DNA of 64,000 nucleotides, from NCBI GenBank assembly GCA_903907995.1, contig CAIVQH010000020.1, forward strand, positions 20,875 to 84,874. The letters run 5' to 3'. A program made the position numbers and the translations under genes. Positions within the stretch are counted from its first letter, which is position 1. Every line of letters begins with the position of its first letter. Positions 51,826-60,844 of the stretch are shown piece after piece. The notes below the pieces were generated by a model that saw nothing but the letters and a program-made list of their open reading frames with translations, ran no database searches and had not been told where the DNA came from. The DNA comes from an uncultured Verrucomicrobiota bacterium (GTDB lineage: Bacteria > Verrucomicrobiota > Verrucomicrobiia > Limisphaerales > UBA9464).

Positions 51826-53277
51826 TTGGGTGAAGTGACCGTCACCGCCGACAGCAACGTCCTGCTACGGGAGTTTGCCGAGCACCGCTCGGAAAGCGCC
51901 TTTGCCGGCCTGGTCGGCCAGCACCTGAACCTGGTCTATTCGGTGGCCCTGCGGCGCTGCGGTGGCCGGACCGGGCTGGCAGAGGACATCTGCCAGACGG
52001 TCTTCATCGATCTGGCCCGCAAGGCGCACACTCTGCCGCACGAAGTGCTGGTGGCCGGCTGGCTTCACCGGCACACCTGCTTCGTGGCCGCGACCCTGCT
52101 GCGATCGGAGAACCGGCGGCACCAGCGGGAGGAAATCGCCATGCAACTGCAATCGCTCACGGAGCACACCGACTGGTCCCACCTCGCCCCGCTGCTGGAC
52201 GAGGCGCTGCTCGAACTTTCCGGCCGCGACCGCGAATCGCTCGTGCTGCGCTTCCTCGAGCAACGCCCGCTCGCCGAGGTCGGCACGCGTCTCGGCCTGA
52301 GTGAAAATGCCGCCCGTATGCGCGTGGACCGGGCGCTCGACAAGCTCCACACGAAGCTGGCGAGACGCGGCGTGACCTCGACCGCCGCCGCACTGGCCGT
52401 GGCGCTGGCGGGCCCGGCGGTGACGGCCGCACCCGCGACTCTGGCCCCCATCGTCACCACCGCCGCATTGGCTGCGGCGGTCACCACCACTTCCACGGTC
52501 GGACTCTTCACGTTTATGGCCGCCACCAAGCTCAAACTCATCGCCGGCGCGCTGTTGCTCGCCCTCACCGGAACCGCGGTTGTCCTACAATCCCGTTCAC
52601 TGCAAAGGCAGGAAGCGGAAAACACCGCGCTGCGCCAGCAGATCGCCCAACTGACCGAGGACGCGCAGGCCGCCCGCCGGAATGCGGCGCAGAGTGCCGA
52701 GGAAATGGCCCGACTGCGCCAGCCACAGGCGGAAGTATTGCGCCTCCGGGGTGAAGTGGCGCAGTTGCGAAAACAAGTCGGCAACCCCAATCGGGCGGCT
52801 TCGCCGACAGGCAAAGCGGCGGCGGCTCCGGGCCAATCCGCCGAGGAGGAAGAGGAGATTCCCAAGACCTTTGCACTCCGCCGACTGAGCGAGGCCAAGC
52901 TGCTTGTCCTGGGCTTCCTCCTATTTGCCAACGACCACAAAGACCAGTTCCCCGATTCATTGGAGACCGCCCTGGCCCAGGTCAAAACCAACCGGACTTC
53001 TGCCGAGGAGACGGCAGTGTTGTCGGCGCTGCAAACGGAGGATTTCGAGCTCCTGTTTTCGGGCTCGATCCTCGACGTCGCCAATCCCTCCGCCGCCATC
53101 GTCCTGCGCGAACGCGCGGCCTGGCAGGGTCCCAAGGGCGGCTGGATGCGGACCTACGGCTTTGCCGACGGCCACAGCGAAGTTCGCCGCAGCGACGACG
53201 GCGACTATCGCGCCTGGGAGGCGCAGCATCAGGTCCAGCTCAAGACCGGCACGCCCCCCGGATCGGGCGGAAATTAG
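51826..53277 (+). CDS. ECF sigma factor fused to membrane anchor and pseudopilin-like domain (2)
   Basis: A 483-residue paralogue of the gene at 49497. Region 2 (FAGLVGQHLNLVYSVALRRC, GLAEDICQTVFIDLARKA, GWLHRHTCFVAATLLRSE), region 4 (LAEVGTRLGLSENAARMRVDRAL), Ala-rich linker (TSTAAALAVALAGPAVTAAP), membrane helix (about 235-255), coiled coil, then a complete pseudopilin-like domain: LFANDHKDQFPDSLETAL and TYGFADGHSEVRRSDDGDYRAWEAQH. Region 4 and the linker are the most conserved between the copies. TTG at 51826 or GTG at 51835 could start it. Confidence 0.85.
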   Translation: MGEVTVTADSNVLLREFAEHRSESAFAGLVGQHLNLVYSVALRRCGGRTGLAEDICQTVFIDLARKAHTLPHEVLVAGWLHRHTCFVAATLLRSENRRHQREEIAMQLQSLTEHTDWSHLAPLLDEALLELSGRDRESLVLRFLEQRPLAEVGTRLGLSENAARMRVDRALDKLHTKLARRGVTSTAAALAVALAGPAVTAAPATLAPIVTTAALAAAVTTTSTVGLFTFMAATKLKLIAGALLLALTGTAVVLQSRSLQRQEAENTALRQQIAQLTEDAQAARRNAAQSAEEMARLRQPQAEVLRLRGEVAQLRKQVGNPNRAASPTGKAAAAPGQSAEEEEEIPKTFALRRLSEAKLLVLGFLLFANDHKDQFPDSLETALAQVKTNRTSAEETAVLSALQTEDFELLFSGSILDVANPSAAIVLRERAAWQGPKGGWMRTYGFADGHSEVRRSDDGDYRAWEAQHQVQLKTGTPPGSGGN

Positions 53278-53303
53278 TCAATTGGGGGGCACGGGACCGC
53301 GCG

Positions 53304-54869
53304 TCACGGCGGAGCATCCAGAGTATCGCCCGGAGGAGGGGGCAACGGCTGGGTCGCGGGCACCAGGTTGCCGGTGCCCGGATCGATCATCGGTTCCCGG
53401 TAGAGGAGCAGATGCTGGCCGGGGCCCCAGCGCGTGATCTCCTCGTCGGTTGCCCGGCGGGGCCAGACGAGGTCGGCGAATCTGGGTAACGCCCCGCCGT
53501 TGTCCATCAGGTCCAGACCGGGTGAATGGACCACCGGATTGCCATCAGGCTCCAGCCGATAACGCAAGGGCTCTCCGTTGATGAAATCACGGAGCGCTCC
53601 GGGAACCTCCTCCAGCGACTTCGGCCCTTGCCCGGTGCGCCGACGCACGCGTTCCACAGCCAAGGCCGTCAGCAGCACCCGCCGCCGGGCTTCCGTTTCC
53701 GTGATCCAACCCAGCACCGTGGTGGGCACGCCGCCATTGGCCCGCATCGCAAACGCCTGCGCGAGCGCACGGCTGTTCACCAGCGACTGGAGGGGTGACG
53801 GAGTGTTGGTCGTAAGCTGGAGGAAGGCCTGGTTAGTCGCCCCGGGAAGCGCCCGGATCGCGAGCCAGTTGGTCAATGTTGCCGCCCGGTGGAACAGCCC
53901 GGCCTGTTTCCGGTAAAATCCGATGATGATCGCCTCGTCAAGATAGCTGCCCTTCCGGGCGTAATCTTTCTGGCTCGACGCGTACTGGATCAGCCCCCGG
54001 GCGTCCCCCCAGGCCCGGCCGGGGTCGCTGAGCCCCTGACGAAAGAGCCGGGACAACCCGGGCGTCACCACACTATTGGTCAGGTATTCGCCACGGACTG
54101 CGGCGGTATAAAGCAGCATCTGCGTGGCGTGCAGCATCGGGACCTCCTCCACGCCGCGAAACAGATCCACCTGCGACCACTGCGCCGTCAGCTCCGCGAG
54201 CTGCCGGTCGGTCCAGACGTTGGTCTGCAACGCCTCCCAGGTCGCGGCGAAGGCCTGCCGCATCAGTCGGAGCCGCACCAGATGGGAAATTTCGCACGGC
54301 TCCGGCTCATAACGGGTGGCCAGTGCCGTCGTGGCGAGGAGGTTGGTCCAGGCGTCGGCCTGGTTGCCGGCACGCAGGGCGAAGGCCATCCGGGCCGTGA
54401 AGGCATCTGCGAGCGATTTCAGGCCGGCCAGATGCGGCAGCAGCAACGATGGCCCTTGCGGGACAAACCGGAGTGGCCGGTCGGCCCGGAGGACCTCCGC
54501 CGCTGCATCGAGCGGGGCCGCGACCGTTTGCAGGTCAGTGGCCACTTGCTCCCAGTTTCGTTCGCTCTGCCAGCCACAGCGCGCCGCGCTGCCCACTACC
54601 GGTTCCATCCATTCGAGGCCAGTGAGGGAGCGGAGCGGCTTCAGGGCAAAGCCGGCGTTGGTGATCACCGCCGCGCGGCCTTGCTCCTCCGGCGTGAGTT
54701 GGAACGCGAATTCCCGTAACTCCAGCTTGAAGCCCGCCTGCTTCGCCGCTTCGCGGGCGGTCTGGGCCGCGCGCTTGGCGGCCTCCTCTTCACTGGCCGC
54801 CACCGCCCGGAGCGCGCTGGCCAACAGGAGCAGGCCACATACCCAACGCGCTAACCAGGACTGTCTCAT
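53304..54869 (-). CDS. Secreted hypothetical protein with pseudopilin-like C-terminus
   Basis: A 521-residue exported, helical protein: signal peptide (1-24, ending AVAASEEE). The C-terminal part has LLTALAVERVRRRTGQGPKSLEEVPGAL, EPLRYRLEPDGNPVVHSPGLDLMDNGG, which is the common verrucomicrobial/planctomycete end pattern (A-x-E-x-Y/R-R-R...P-x-S-L...G-x-P-L-R-Y...D-D-G-G) related to pseudopilin globular domains. Convergent with the second sigma fusion, 26 nt apart. No catalytic motif. Possibly linked in function with the sigma fusions. Confidence 0.6.
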   Translation of the reverse strand: MRQSWLARWVCGLLLLASALRAVAASEEEAAKRAAQTAREAAKQAGFKLELREFAFQLTPEEQGRAAVITNAGFALKPLRSLTGLEWMEPVVGSAARCGWQSERNWEQVATDLQTVAAPLDAAAEVLRADRPLRFVPQGPSLLLPHLAGLKSLADAFTARMAFALRAGNQADAWTNLLATTALATRYEPEPCEISHLVRLRLMRQAFAATWEALQTNVWTDRQLAELTAQWSQVDLFRGVEEVPMLHATQMLLYTAAVRGEYLTNSVVTPGLSRLFRQGLSDPGRAWGDARGLIQYASSQKDYARKGSYLDEAIIIGFYRKQAGLFHRAATLTNWLAIRALPGATNQAFLQLTTNTPSPLQSLVNSRALAQAFAMRANGGVPTTVLGWITETEARRRVLLTALAVERVRRRTGQGPKSLEEVPGALRDFINGEPLRYRLEPDGNPVVHSPGLDLMDNGGALPRFADLVWPRRATDEEITRWGPGQHLLLYREPMIDPGTGNLVPATQPLPPPPGDTLDAPP

Positions 54870-54898
54870 AACCAATCACGCGGGATGGCAGACCGGAG

Positions 54899-55624
54899 TC
54901 AGGCCGGCACCAGCTGCGGTCGGGCCGATGATTCAAAAGCCTTCCGCCGGGCCAGCCAGCGGGCGGAGAGCCCAAGGCCGACGCCGAAGATCAGGTGCGC
55001 AACCAGCGTCACGACCACGAAGCGCGGCGTGACGTTGATGCCGAACGTCTGCGGATATGGGGTGAACAGCATGCCCAGCTCCAGCCCGACCGCCATCACC
55101 ACCGCCCATGCCCAATGCCGACGCGCACCATTGCCGACCATGGCGAGGTACATCACGCCAAACGTGCAGCCGTTGCTGAAGTGATACGCCCAGCCGAGCA
55201 CCTGGGCGGTGAGGGAGTACGACGGCTGCTCGAGGGGCTCACCCAGGATCATCGCGCCGAAGCGGGGGAAGACCTTGAAGAGCGGCATCGGCGGCACCAC
55301 GGCGGTCAGTCCCCAGCCCTTCGCAAAGACGAAGGGCAGCCGGAACACATCATAGGCGACCGCCGCGATGAACCCGCCCATCACCCCGATGAGCACCGCA
55401 TTCCACAGCTGGCGGTCGCCCCGCAAACGGTCGGCGACCGCGAGGACCGTCAGCACGACCAGCGCGGGCAGGAACAGGAAAAAGGTGAACGTCCGCATCG
55501 GGCAGACCTTGTAGAAATCCAGCAGCAGGCACGCGATGGACGAGGCGGCGAGCAGGAACACCACGAACCGGCCGGTCGAGTTCCACCAGGTGCGCGGCGG
55601 GTGATTTGGAGGGGTGACTTCCAT
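54899..55624 (-). CDS. Six-helix membrane protein
   Basis: A 241-residue inner-membrane protein with about six helices (RFVVFLLAASSIACLLLDFY, TFFLFLPALVVLTVLAVAD, NAVLIGVMGGFIAAVAYDVF, VLGWAYHFSNGCTFGVMYL, AWAVVMAVGLELGMLF, VVTLVAHLIFGVGLGLSAR). Conserved-looking polar residues in membrane segments (YHFSNG, HLIFG). No family recognised. It ends 30 nt before the start of the secreted protein at 54869 on the same strand, and is divergent from the next membrane protein. Confidence 0.7.
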   Translation of the reverse strand: MEVTPPNHPPRTWWNSTGRFVVFLLAASSIACLLLDFYKVCPMRTFTFFLFLPALVVLTVLAVADRLRGDRQLWNAVLIGVMGGFIAAVAYDVFRLPFVFAKGWGLTAVVPPMPLFKVFPRFGAMILGEPLEQPSYSLTAQVLGWAYHFSNGCTFGVMYLAMVGNGARRHWAWAVVMAVGLELGMLFTPYPQTFGINVTPRFVVVTLVAHLIFGVGLGLSARWLARRKAFESSARPQLVPA

Positions 55625-55708
55625 GCGAAGTGTTGTCGCGCCGGTCCGGAGGTTCGCCAAGGATTTTATTGCATCCGTCCGGTCCGAATGTGCGTTGTTA
55701 TTTCAGCC

Positions 55709-56425
55709 ATGTTTGCCCGGGCCGACCACATCGCACGCACCACGTCCGCCGCCGAGGCGGGCCTGAATGCGGCGCGGCTGCGGATCGTGCTTCTCACCGT
55801 GCTGGTGAACGTCGTCGGGGTCACGCTGCTCACGCTCGCGCCTTGGTCCGACTGGCGCACGGGCGTCGCGCTCAACCTGATCGACAACGCGCTGCTCCTC
55901 GGCTTCGCGCTGCGCCGGCGCGATCGCTTTCTTGGGCATCTGATCGGCTTCGGGCTGGTCGTCGGCTTCACCGAGCTGGTTGCGGATGCGTGGCTGGTGG
56001 ATTATACGCGCACGCTCGACTACTCCGTCGGTGGCGGACCGATGCTCTGGCGGTCGCCGATGTGGATGCCCTTTGCGTGGGAGGTCGTCGCGGTGCAGTT
56101 CGCGGTGATTGGGGAGCGGCTGATGCGCTGGCGTCCCGGGACCGGGTTGCTCGCGACCGCGCTGCTCGGCGCGCTGAACATCCCCTATTACGAGGAAATG
56201 GCCCGGCGCATCCACTGGTGGCGGTACTCCGGCTGCCGGATGATCTCCGGCACGCCGTTTTACATCATCGTCGGTGAACTGCTGATCGCGGCCGCCTTCG
56301 CGCTGCTGTCGCCTTGGGTCCGGCGCGGCCGCCTGGTCGCGACCCTGGCTGCCGGCGTGATGGGAGGCGGCCTCATCTTCGTGGCCTATGCGGCCGCGTT
56401 TTTCCTGACCGACCGGCTTTTCTGA
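55709..56425 (+). CDS. Seven-helix membrane protein (DUF6989-like)
   Basis: A 238-residue protein with about seven helices. The segment TRTLDYSVGGGPMLWRSPMWMPFAWEVVAVQFAVIGERL and GALNIPYYEEMARRIHWWRY are distinctive; I associate them with a DUF6989-type family of planctomycetes and verrucomicrobia, with moderate confidence. Conserved Tyr/Trp/His residues at membrane borders suggest a ligand or lipid-related role, unknown. ATG at 55709 is chosen; the upstream frame lacks coding character. Confidence 0.65.
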   Translation: MFARADHIARTTSAAEAGLNAARLRIVLLTVLVNVVGVTLLTLAPWSDWRTGVALNLIDNALLLGFALRRRDRFLGHLIGFGLVVGFTELVADAWLVDYTRTLDYSVGGGPMLWRSPMWMPFAWEVVAVQFAVIGERLMRWRPGTGLLATALLGALNIPYYEEMARRIHWWRYSGCRMISGTPFYIIVGELLIAAAFALLSPWVRRGRLVATLAAGVMGGGLIFVAYAAAFFLTDRLF

Positions 56426-56453
56426 AACCTCGCGGCGGCACCGCGCCGTTTCC

Positions 56454-57905
56454 CTATGGGTTGCGAGTGGGCAGCGGTAGCGAACGGAACATGTGGGGCA
56501 ACTGAGTGGGCACCGCCCGAAAGAATGCCGGGGTGGAAAGTTCGTCCTCAACCTGGGTGGCATACCCGGCGCCATCGGTGAGAAATGGCATCCCCAGCCC
56601 GACCGGGACCCGGGGGTCGAATGAATAAATACGCTCGAGTCCGTAAAAGGTGAACGGCTCGCCCGTGAGGCTGAATTCCGCGCCGGCCGGGGTCAGCTTC
56701 AGGGTGGTATGCACCGGCCCTGCCGTCGCGAAAATTGAGCTGTAGGCGGACGATCCGCCGAAGACGCCGGTAATGGTCACGTCCGCCAGCGTTCTGACCG
56801 CCGGTACCAGGACGGGTGTGAGATGGTCCTCATTCACGCCTTCAAGCGCCAGTTCCACGAACTGGTTGTCACCCCAGGCCAGTGCGGTCGAATCTGCCGT
56901 CAGCACCACGCTGTGCCTGGAACCGGTGGCGAGTCTTATGACCCATGCGTTTGATTTGGCGGCGGTGAAATCCACGACGGCGGGCTTGAGCCGTGGGTTC
57001 CGGGTACCGTCACCCATTTGCCCCTTGTCATTATTGCCCCAAGCCAGCACCCGCCCAAAGCCGGTCAGGGCGAGGCTGAAATCGGCCCCGGCGGACAGAG
57101 CAGTGACCGGAGCTCCCGGTGGCACGCCGGTCAGATCCACGGCCACCGGCGACAGATGATCCATGATGGTACCGTCGCCCAGCGCACCTTCCCCGTTGTA
57201 ACCCCAGCCGAAGATTTGCCCGTCTGACGTCAACGCCAGGCTGAAAGAACCGCCGGCGGCAATCGCCGTGACCACCTTGCCAGCCAGGCCCCCGCCAATA
57301 TCGACGGCCACTGGCACCCGGCTGTCATTCGTCGTGCCATTGCCCAACTGGCCGAAATCATTGTGGCCCCAGGCAAACACCCGGCCGTCACTGGTCAGCG
57401 CCAGGCAGTGGAGGGCACCGGCGGCGATGGCCGTGACCTTCCGCCCCTGCAAAACCCCGTTGGTGTCCACGGCCTGCGGGTAAAAGATCAGGTCGTTCGT
57501 GTCACCGGTGCCGAGCTGACCATAATGATTCAACCCCCAGCCAAAAACCCGCCCATCGGCCGTCAGCGCATAACTGCTGTCCATACCGGCTGCGACCGCA
57601 ACGAACGGTGAGCCGGTCAGCTCCGGACCCGCTTTCGAGGCCACCACGCCCTGGTCACCGCCACTGACACCATTGCCCAATTGGCCGCGCGTGGACGCCC
57701 CTTCGGCGAACACCTTGCCATTGGCGCTGAGGAGCAGCAGGTGAGCGGCACCGGCCGCTGCGGAAACAATGGCGTGCCCCGCGAGCACACCGCCCGAATC
57801 CACCACGCCTTGGGGCAATTCACCGAAGACAGTCACCGCCGACCGGGCGGGCAGGGTCAGCGCCACGAGCAGCGCACCGAGCAATAGTAGGGCGGAACGA
57901 TTCAT
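56454..57905 (-). CDS. Secreted RCC1-repeat protein
   Basis: A 483-residue exported protein. Signal peptide (1-22, ending LPARSAV), then seven RCC1 blades (about 45-395), with repeats such as VFAWGHNDFGQLGNGTTND, IFGWGYNGEGALGDGTIMD and VLAWGNNDKGQMGDGTRN, each preceded by an AGxxHSLALT strand. The last 80 residues form a separate beta domain (GLERIYSFDPRVPVGLG...FFRAVP). RCC1 propellers bind proteins or ligands; in Verrucomicrobia they are common surface or secreted proteins. Start at 57905 from the signal peptide. Confidence 0.92.
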   Translation of the reverse strand: MNRSALLLLGALLVALTLPARSAVTVFGELPQGVVDSGGVLAGHAIVSAAAGAAHLLLLSANGKVFAEGASTRGQLGNGVSGGDQGVVASKAGPELTGSPFVAVAAGMDSSYALTADGRVFGWGLNHYGQLGTGDTNDLIFYPQAVDTNGVLQGRKVTAIAAGALHCLALTSDGRVFAWGHNDFGQLGNGTTNDSRVPVAVDIGGGLAGKVVTAIAAGGSFSLALTSDGQIFGWGYNGEGALGDGTIMDHLSPVAVDLTGVPPGAPVTALSAGADFSLALTGFGRVLAWGNNDKGQMGDGTRNPRLKPAVVDFTAAKSNAWVIRLATGSRHSVVLTADSTALAWGDNQFVELALEGVNEDHLTPVLVPAVRTLADVTITGVFGGSSAYSSIFATAGPVHTTLKLTPAGAEFSLTGEPFTFYGLERIYSFDPRVPVGLGMPFLTDGAGYATQVEDELSTPAFFRAVPTQLPHMFRSLPLPTRNP

Positions 57906-58109
57906 GATCGGACGGAAGTGGAAGAATCCTATATGGCTTCTGCGTCTGATAGCAGCGGTATGAGCCCGGCTGGTCAAGTGAGGATGGGTGGCTTTCCCCG
58001 GCTCCCGGTAACATCCAGGTACCATCTGGGCTAAATCTTTTTCGGGATTGGCGCAGCCCTTGACGGAATTACGGGGCGGAGAGCTAGATGGTTTCCGGTT
58101 CTTAACCCC

Positions 58110-58454
58110 ATGAACCAACCGACTCTCCTTTCGTGTCTCGCCTCCCAGCGTGGCCTTTCCGAGGAGGCCGCCCAACGGTATCTCTTCCGCCGTGGGGTCG
58201 GTCCCTGGAAATGGCCTTTGGTCTGGCTGCTCCTCCGCCGCCGGCCGGAAATCTTCCGCGCCGACCGCGAAGTGCTGCGCTTCGTCGAGCAGGCCCGGAA
58301 TCCCTCCCAGTTCGAGGACGCCATTGAAACCATCCACACGCGCCTGCTTGGGGAGCAACCCTTCTGGCGCGGCACCCTGGGCCTGCGAGTTTCCAGCGGC
58401 CGGCTGCGCTCCGTAGCCTACGAGGCCTTCGCCCAGGCGGCCTTGAAAGGATAG
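58110..58454 (+). CDS. Small hypothetical protein
   Basis: A 114-residue soluble, basic, helical protein (RPEIFRADREVLRFVEQARNP, FEDAIETIHTRLLGEQPFWR). No family recognised, but codon use resembles that of neighbours and an intrinsic-terminator-like structure follows. It lies alone between the RCC1 gene and the TonB receptor gene. Confidence 0.6.
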   Translation: MNQPTLLSCLASQRGLSEEAAQRYLFRRGVGPWKWPLVWLLLRRRPEIFRADREVLRFVEQARNPSQFEDAIETIHTRLLGEQPFWRGTLGLRVSSGRLRSVAYEAFAQAALKG

Positions 58455-58507
58455 AGTTTTCGGCAACCTGCCTTTCCGTGGCGGTCTTTTAGGGCGTCAA
58501 TCCCTGC

Positions 58508-58583
58508 ATCCGGCCGGCCGTGGGACACGTTTAACAGGCGTCTCCCGCAGCTTTGGAGATGCTGCTTGCCCGGCCGGATTTTT
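58508..58583 (+). terminator. Long structured terminator or leader RNA
   Basis: ATCCGGCCGG (58508-58517) pairs with CCGGCCGGAT (58570-58579), followed by T5; the 52-nt interior folds further (GCAGC...GCTGC; GTCTCC...GGAGAT). Simplest reading is the terminator of the small gene upstream. Confidence 0.5.
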
Positions 58584-58610
58584 GCGGCCATGAGTTTTTC
58601 AGCCACCCGG

Positions 58611-58671
58611 GGCAGCAATGGCGGAGGGAAATCTTCCGTAGCTGCCGAGCGGGCGGCTTTTTGCTGCCCGC
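58611..58671 (+). promoter_or_regulatory. Structured 5' leader of the TonB receptor gene
   Basis: Two stable stems: GGCAGC/GCTGCC (58611-58616 with 58641-58646) with an internal CGGAGG...CTTCCG hairpin, then GCGGGCGGC/GCTGCCCGC (58649-58657 with 58663-58671). No known riboswitch consensus was recognised. Ends 54 nt before the receptor start. Confidence 0.35.
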
Positions 58672-58725
58672 ACGTTGAAAAACCAGCGTCGCCGGTCCGC
58701 GTGGAAACGACCGGTTTGGGCAGCC

Positions 58726-60819
58726 ATGTATACGCGTCACTCCGTTTTCCTCGGTCTCACCGCCGGCCTTACCGGCCTCCTATTGCCTGCCCGGTTGCAG
58801 GCTCACGATCCGGAGCTGATGGAGAAGACGACGATCACCGGCCGTGCCGATTCCCTGTTGAATATCGCCGACGCCGCGAGCGAAGGCTACGTCGGGGAGG
58901 ATCATCTGGAATACCGCCCGCTCCTCCGGCCCGGCGAGGTGCTGGAAACGATCCCCGGTGTGATCGTCACGCAGCACAGCGGCTCGGGGAAGGCGAACCA
59001 GTACTTCCTGCGCGGCTTCAATCTCGATCACGGCACCGACTTTGCCACCAGTGTGGATGGGGTTCCCGTGAACCTGCCCACGCACGCGCACGGCCAGGGT
59101 TACACGGACCTGAACTTCCTCATCCCCGAACTGGTGGACACCGTGCACTACCGCAAGGGGCCGTATTACGCCGATGTGGGTGACTTCGGCTCGGCGGGCG
59201 CGGCGGACCTGAGCTACGCCAACACCCTGGATCGCGGTCTGGCCCAGCTGGAAGCCGGCAGCTTTGGCTATGCCCGCGCGCTGTTCGCCAATTCGTCCAA
59301 TGCCGGTCCGGGCAACCTGCTCTATGCCGTGGAATTGTCGCACGATGACGGTCCCTGGCAGCAGCCGGAGGATTACCAGAAGATCAACGGGGTGCTGCGT
59401 TACAGCCAGCAGCAGGGCGATACCGGCTTCAATGTCACCGCCATGGCCTATGCGGGGAAATGGAACTCGACGGACCAGATCGCCGAACGCGCCGTGTCTT
59501 CGTTGGCCAGTGGACGGTTCGGGGAGATTGATCCGACGGATGGTGGCGATTCCCACCGGTTCAGCCTGAGCGCCGAATGGCATCGGGAAACCGAGAACGG
59601 CCACACGGAAGTCGAGCTCTATGGGGTTTACTACGACCTCGACCTGTTTTCGAACTTCACCTATTTCCTCGACGATCCGGTCCACGGCGACCAGTTCGAG
59701 CAGCACGACCAGCGGGGCTTCGGCGGGCTCAAGGCGCATCACACCTGGCAGTATGATCTGCTGGGCATGGACACTGAAAGCACCGTGGGTGTGCAGGTGC
59801 GGGGCGATGACATCAGCAACGGGCTCAACCACACCGAGGCGCGGAATTATCTGTCCACCACCCGCGAGGACAACGTGGGACAGATCAGCGTGTCACCCTA
59901 TGCGGAGCAGAAGACCAAGTGGACGGACTGGTTTCGCAGCACGCTGGGCCTGCGGGCGGATTACTATCATTTCGACGTGGCGAGCAACCAGCCGCTCAAC
60001 AGCGGGACGCGCGACAGCACGCTGGTCAGCCCGAAGGGCAGCCTGGTGTTCGGGCCCTGGGCAAAAACCGAACTCTATCTGAGCGGCGGTCTGGGCTTTC
60101 ACAGCAACGACGGCCGGGGCGCGACCACGCACGTCCTGCCCAACGATCCGACGACGGCCATCAATCCGGTCGATCCGCTGGTGCGCACCTATGGCGCGGA
60201 GGTGGGAGTTCGCACGCTGGTTCTTCCCGACCTGCAAAGCACCCTGTCGTTCTGGTGGCTGGATCTGGATTCGGAACTGGTCTTCTCCGGGGACGGCGGC
60301 GACACCGAGGCCAGCCGCCCCAGCCGGCGCTACGGCATCGAGTTCGCCAATTATTACACGCCGAACAAATGGCTGACCTTCGATGCCGACTTCAGCTGGT
60401 CGCACGCGCGGTTCCGTACGGAGGAGTACGATCCCATCACGGGCAATCCCATCGGCCGGCAGATTCCCGGCAGCATCGAGACGGTGCTGGCCGCCGGCGT
60501 TAGCCTGCATGATCCCAATCCGGAGCACGGGTTTTTCGCCAGCCTCCGCTTGCGCTACTTCGGACCGCGTCCGCTGGTGGAGGACGACTCGGTGCGCAGC
60601 AACCAGACCCTCCTACTCAACGCTCAGGCCGGCTACCGCTTCAACCGGACGTGGTCGCTCGCGGTGGATGTGTTCAACCTGCTCAACCGGAAGGACAGCG
60701 ACGTCGACTACCTCTATGCGTCGCGCCTGCCCGGCGAGCCGGCCGATGGGGTAAACGATATCCATTTCCATCCCGTGGAACCGCTCGCCGCCCGCGTGAC
60801 GCTCACGGCAAGGTTTTGA
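58726..60819 (+). CDS. TonB-dependent outer-membrane receptor
   Basis: Outer-membrane, TonB-powered uptake channel of 697 residues. Signal peptide (1-25, LLLPARLQAHD), plug domain (about 55-160: LRPGEVLETIPGVIVTQHSG, NQYFLRGFNLDHGTDFATSVDGVPVN), and a 22-stranded barrel ending in the aromatic C-terminal residue (ARVTLTARF). The ligand cannot be told; the DHGTDFATSVDGVP motif and DVGDFGSAG resemble receptors with unknown or metal/organic substrates. ATG at 58726 is used. No TonB, ExbB or ExbD gene is adjacent. Confidence 0.93.
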   Translation: MYTRHSVFLGLTAGLTGLLLPARLQAHDPELMEKTTITGRADSLLNIADAASEGYVGEDHLEYRPLLRPGEVLETIPGVIVTQHSGSGKANQYFLRGFNLDHGTDFATSVDGVPVNLPTHAHGQGYTDLNFLIPELVDTVHYRKGPYYADVGDFGSAGAADLSYANTLDRGLAQLEAGSFGYARALFANSSNAGPGNLLYAVELSHDDGPWQQPEDYQKINGVLRYSQQQGDTGFNVTAMAYAGKWNSTDQIAERAVSSLASGRFGEIDPTDGGDSHRFSLSAEWHRETENGHTEVELYGVYYDLDLFSNFTYFLDDPVHGDQFEQHDQRGFGGLKAHHTWQYDLLGMDTESTVGVQVRGDDISNGLNHTEARNYLSTTREDNVGQISVSPYAEQKTKWTDWFRSTLGLRADYYHFDVASNQPLNSGTRDSTLVSPKGSLVFGPWAKTELYLSGGLGFHSNDGRGATTHVLPNDPTTAINPVDPLVRTYGAEVGVRTLVLPDLQSTLSFWWLDLDSELVFSGDGGDTEASRPSRRYGIEFANYYTPNKWLTFDADFSWSHARFRTEEYDPITGNPIGRQIPGSIETVLAAGVSLHDPNPEHGFFASLRLRYFGPRPLVEDDSVRSNQTLLLNAQAGYRFNRTWSLAVDVFNLLNRKDSDVDYLYASRLPGEPADGVNDIHFHPVEPLAARVTLTARF

Positions 60820-60844
60820 GCATTCTGCGTCGGTGTTTTCTGAT

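Noticed and set aside
58455..58725. Cobalamin riboswitch before the TonB receptor
   Set aside because: The B12-box (AGTCAGGAGACCTGCC type) and the GCCACTG element were not found; only unassigned hairpins are present.
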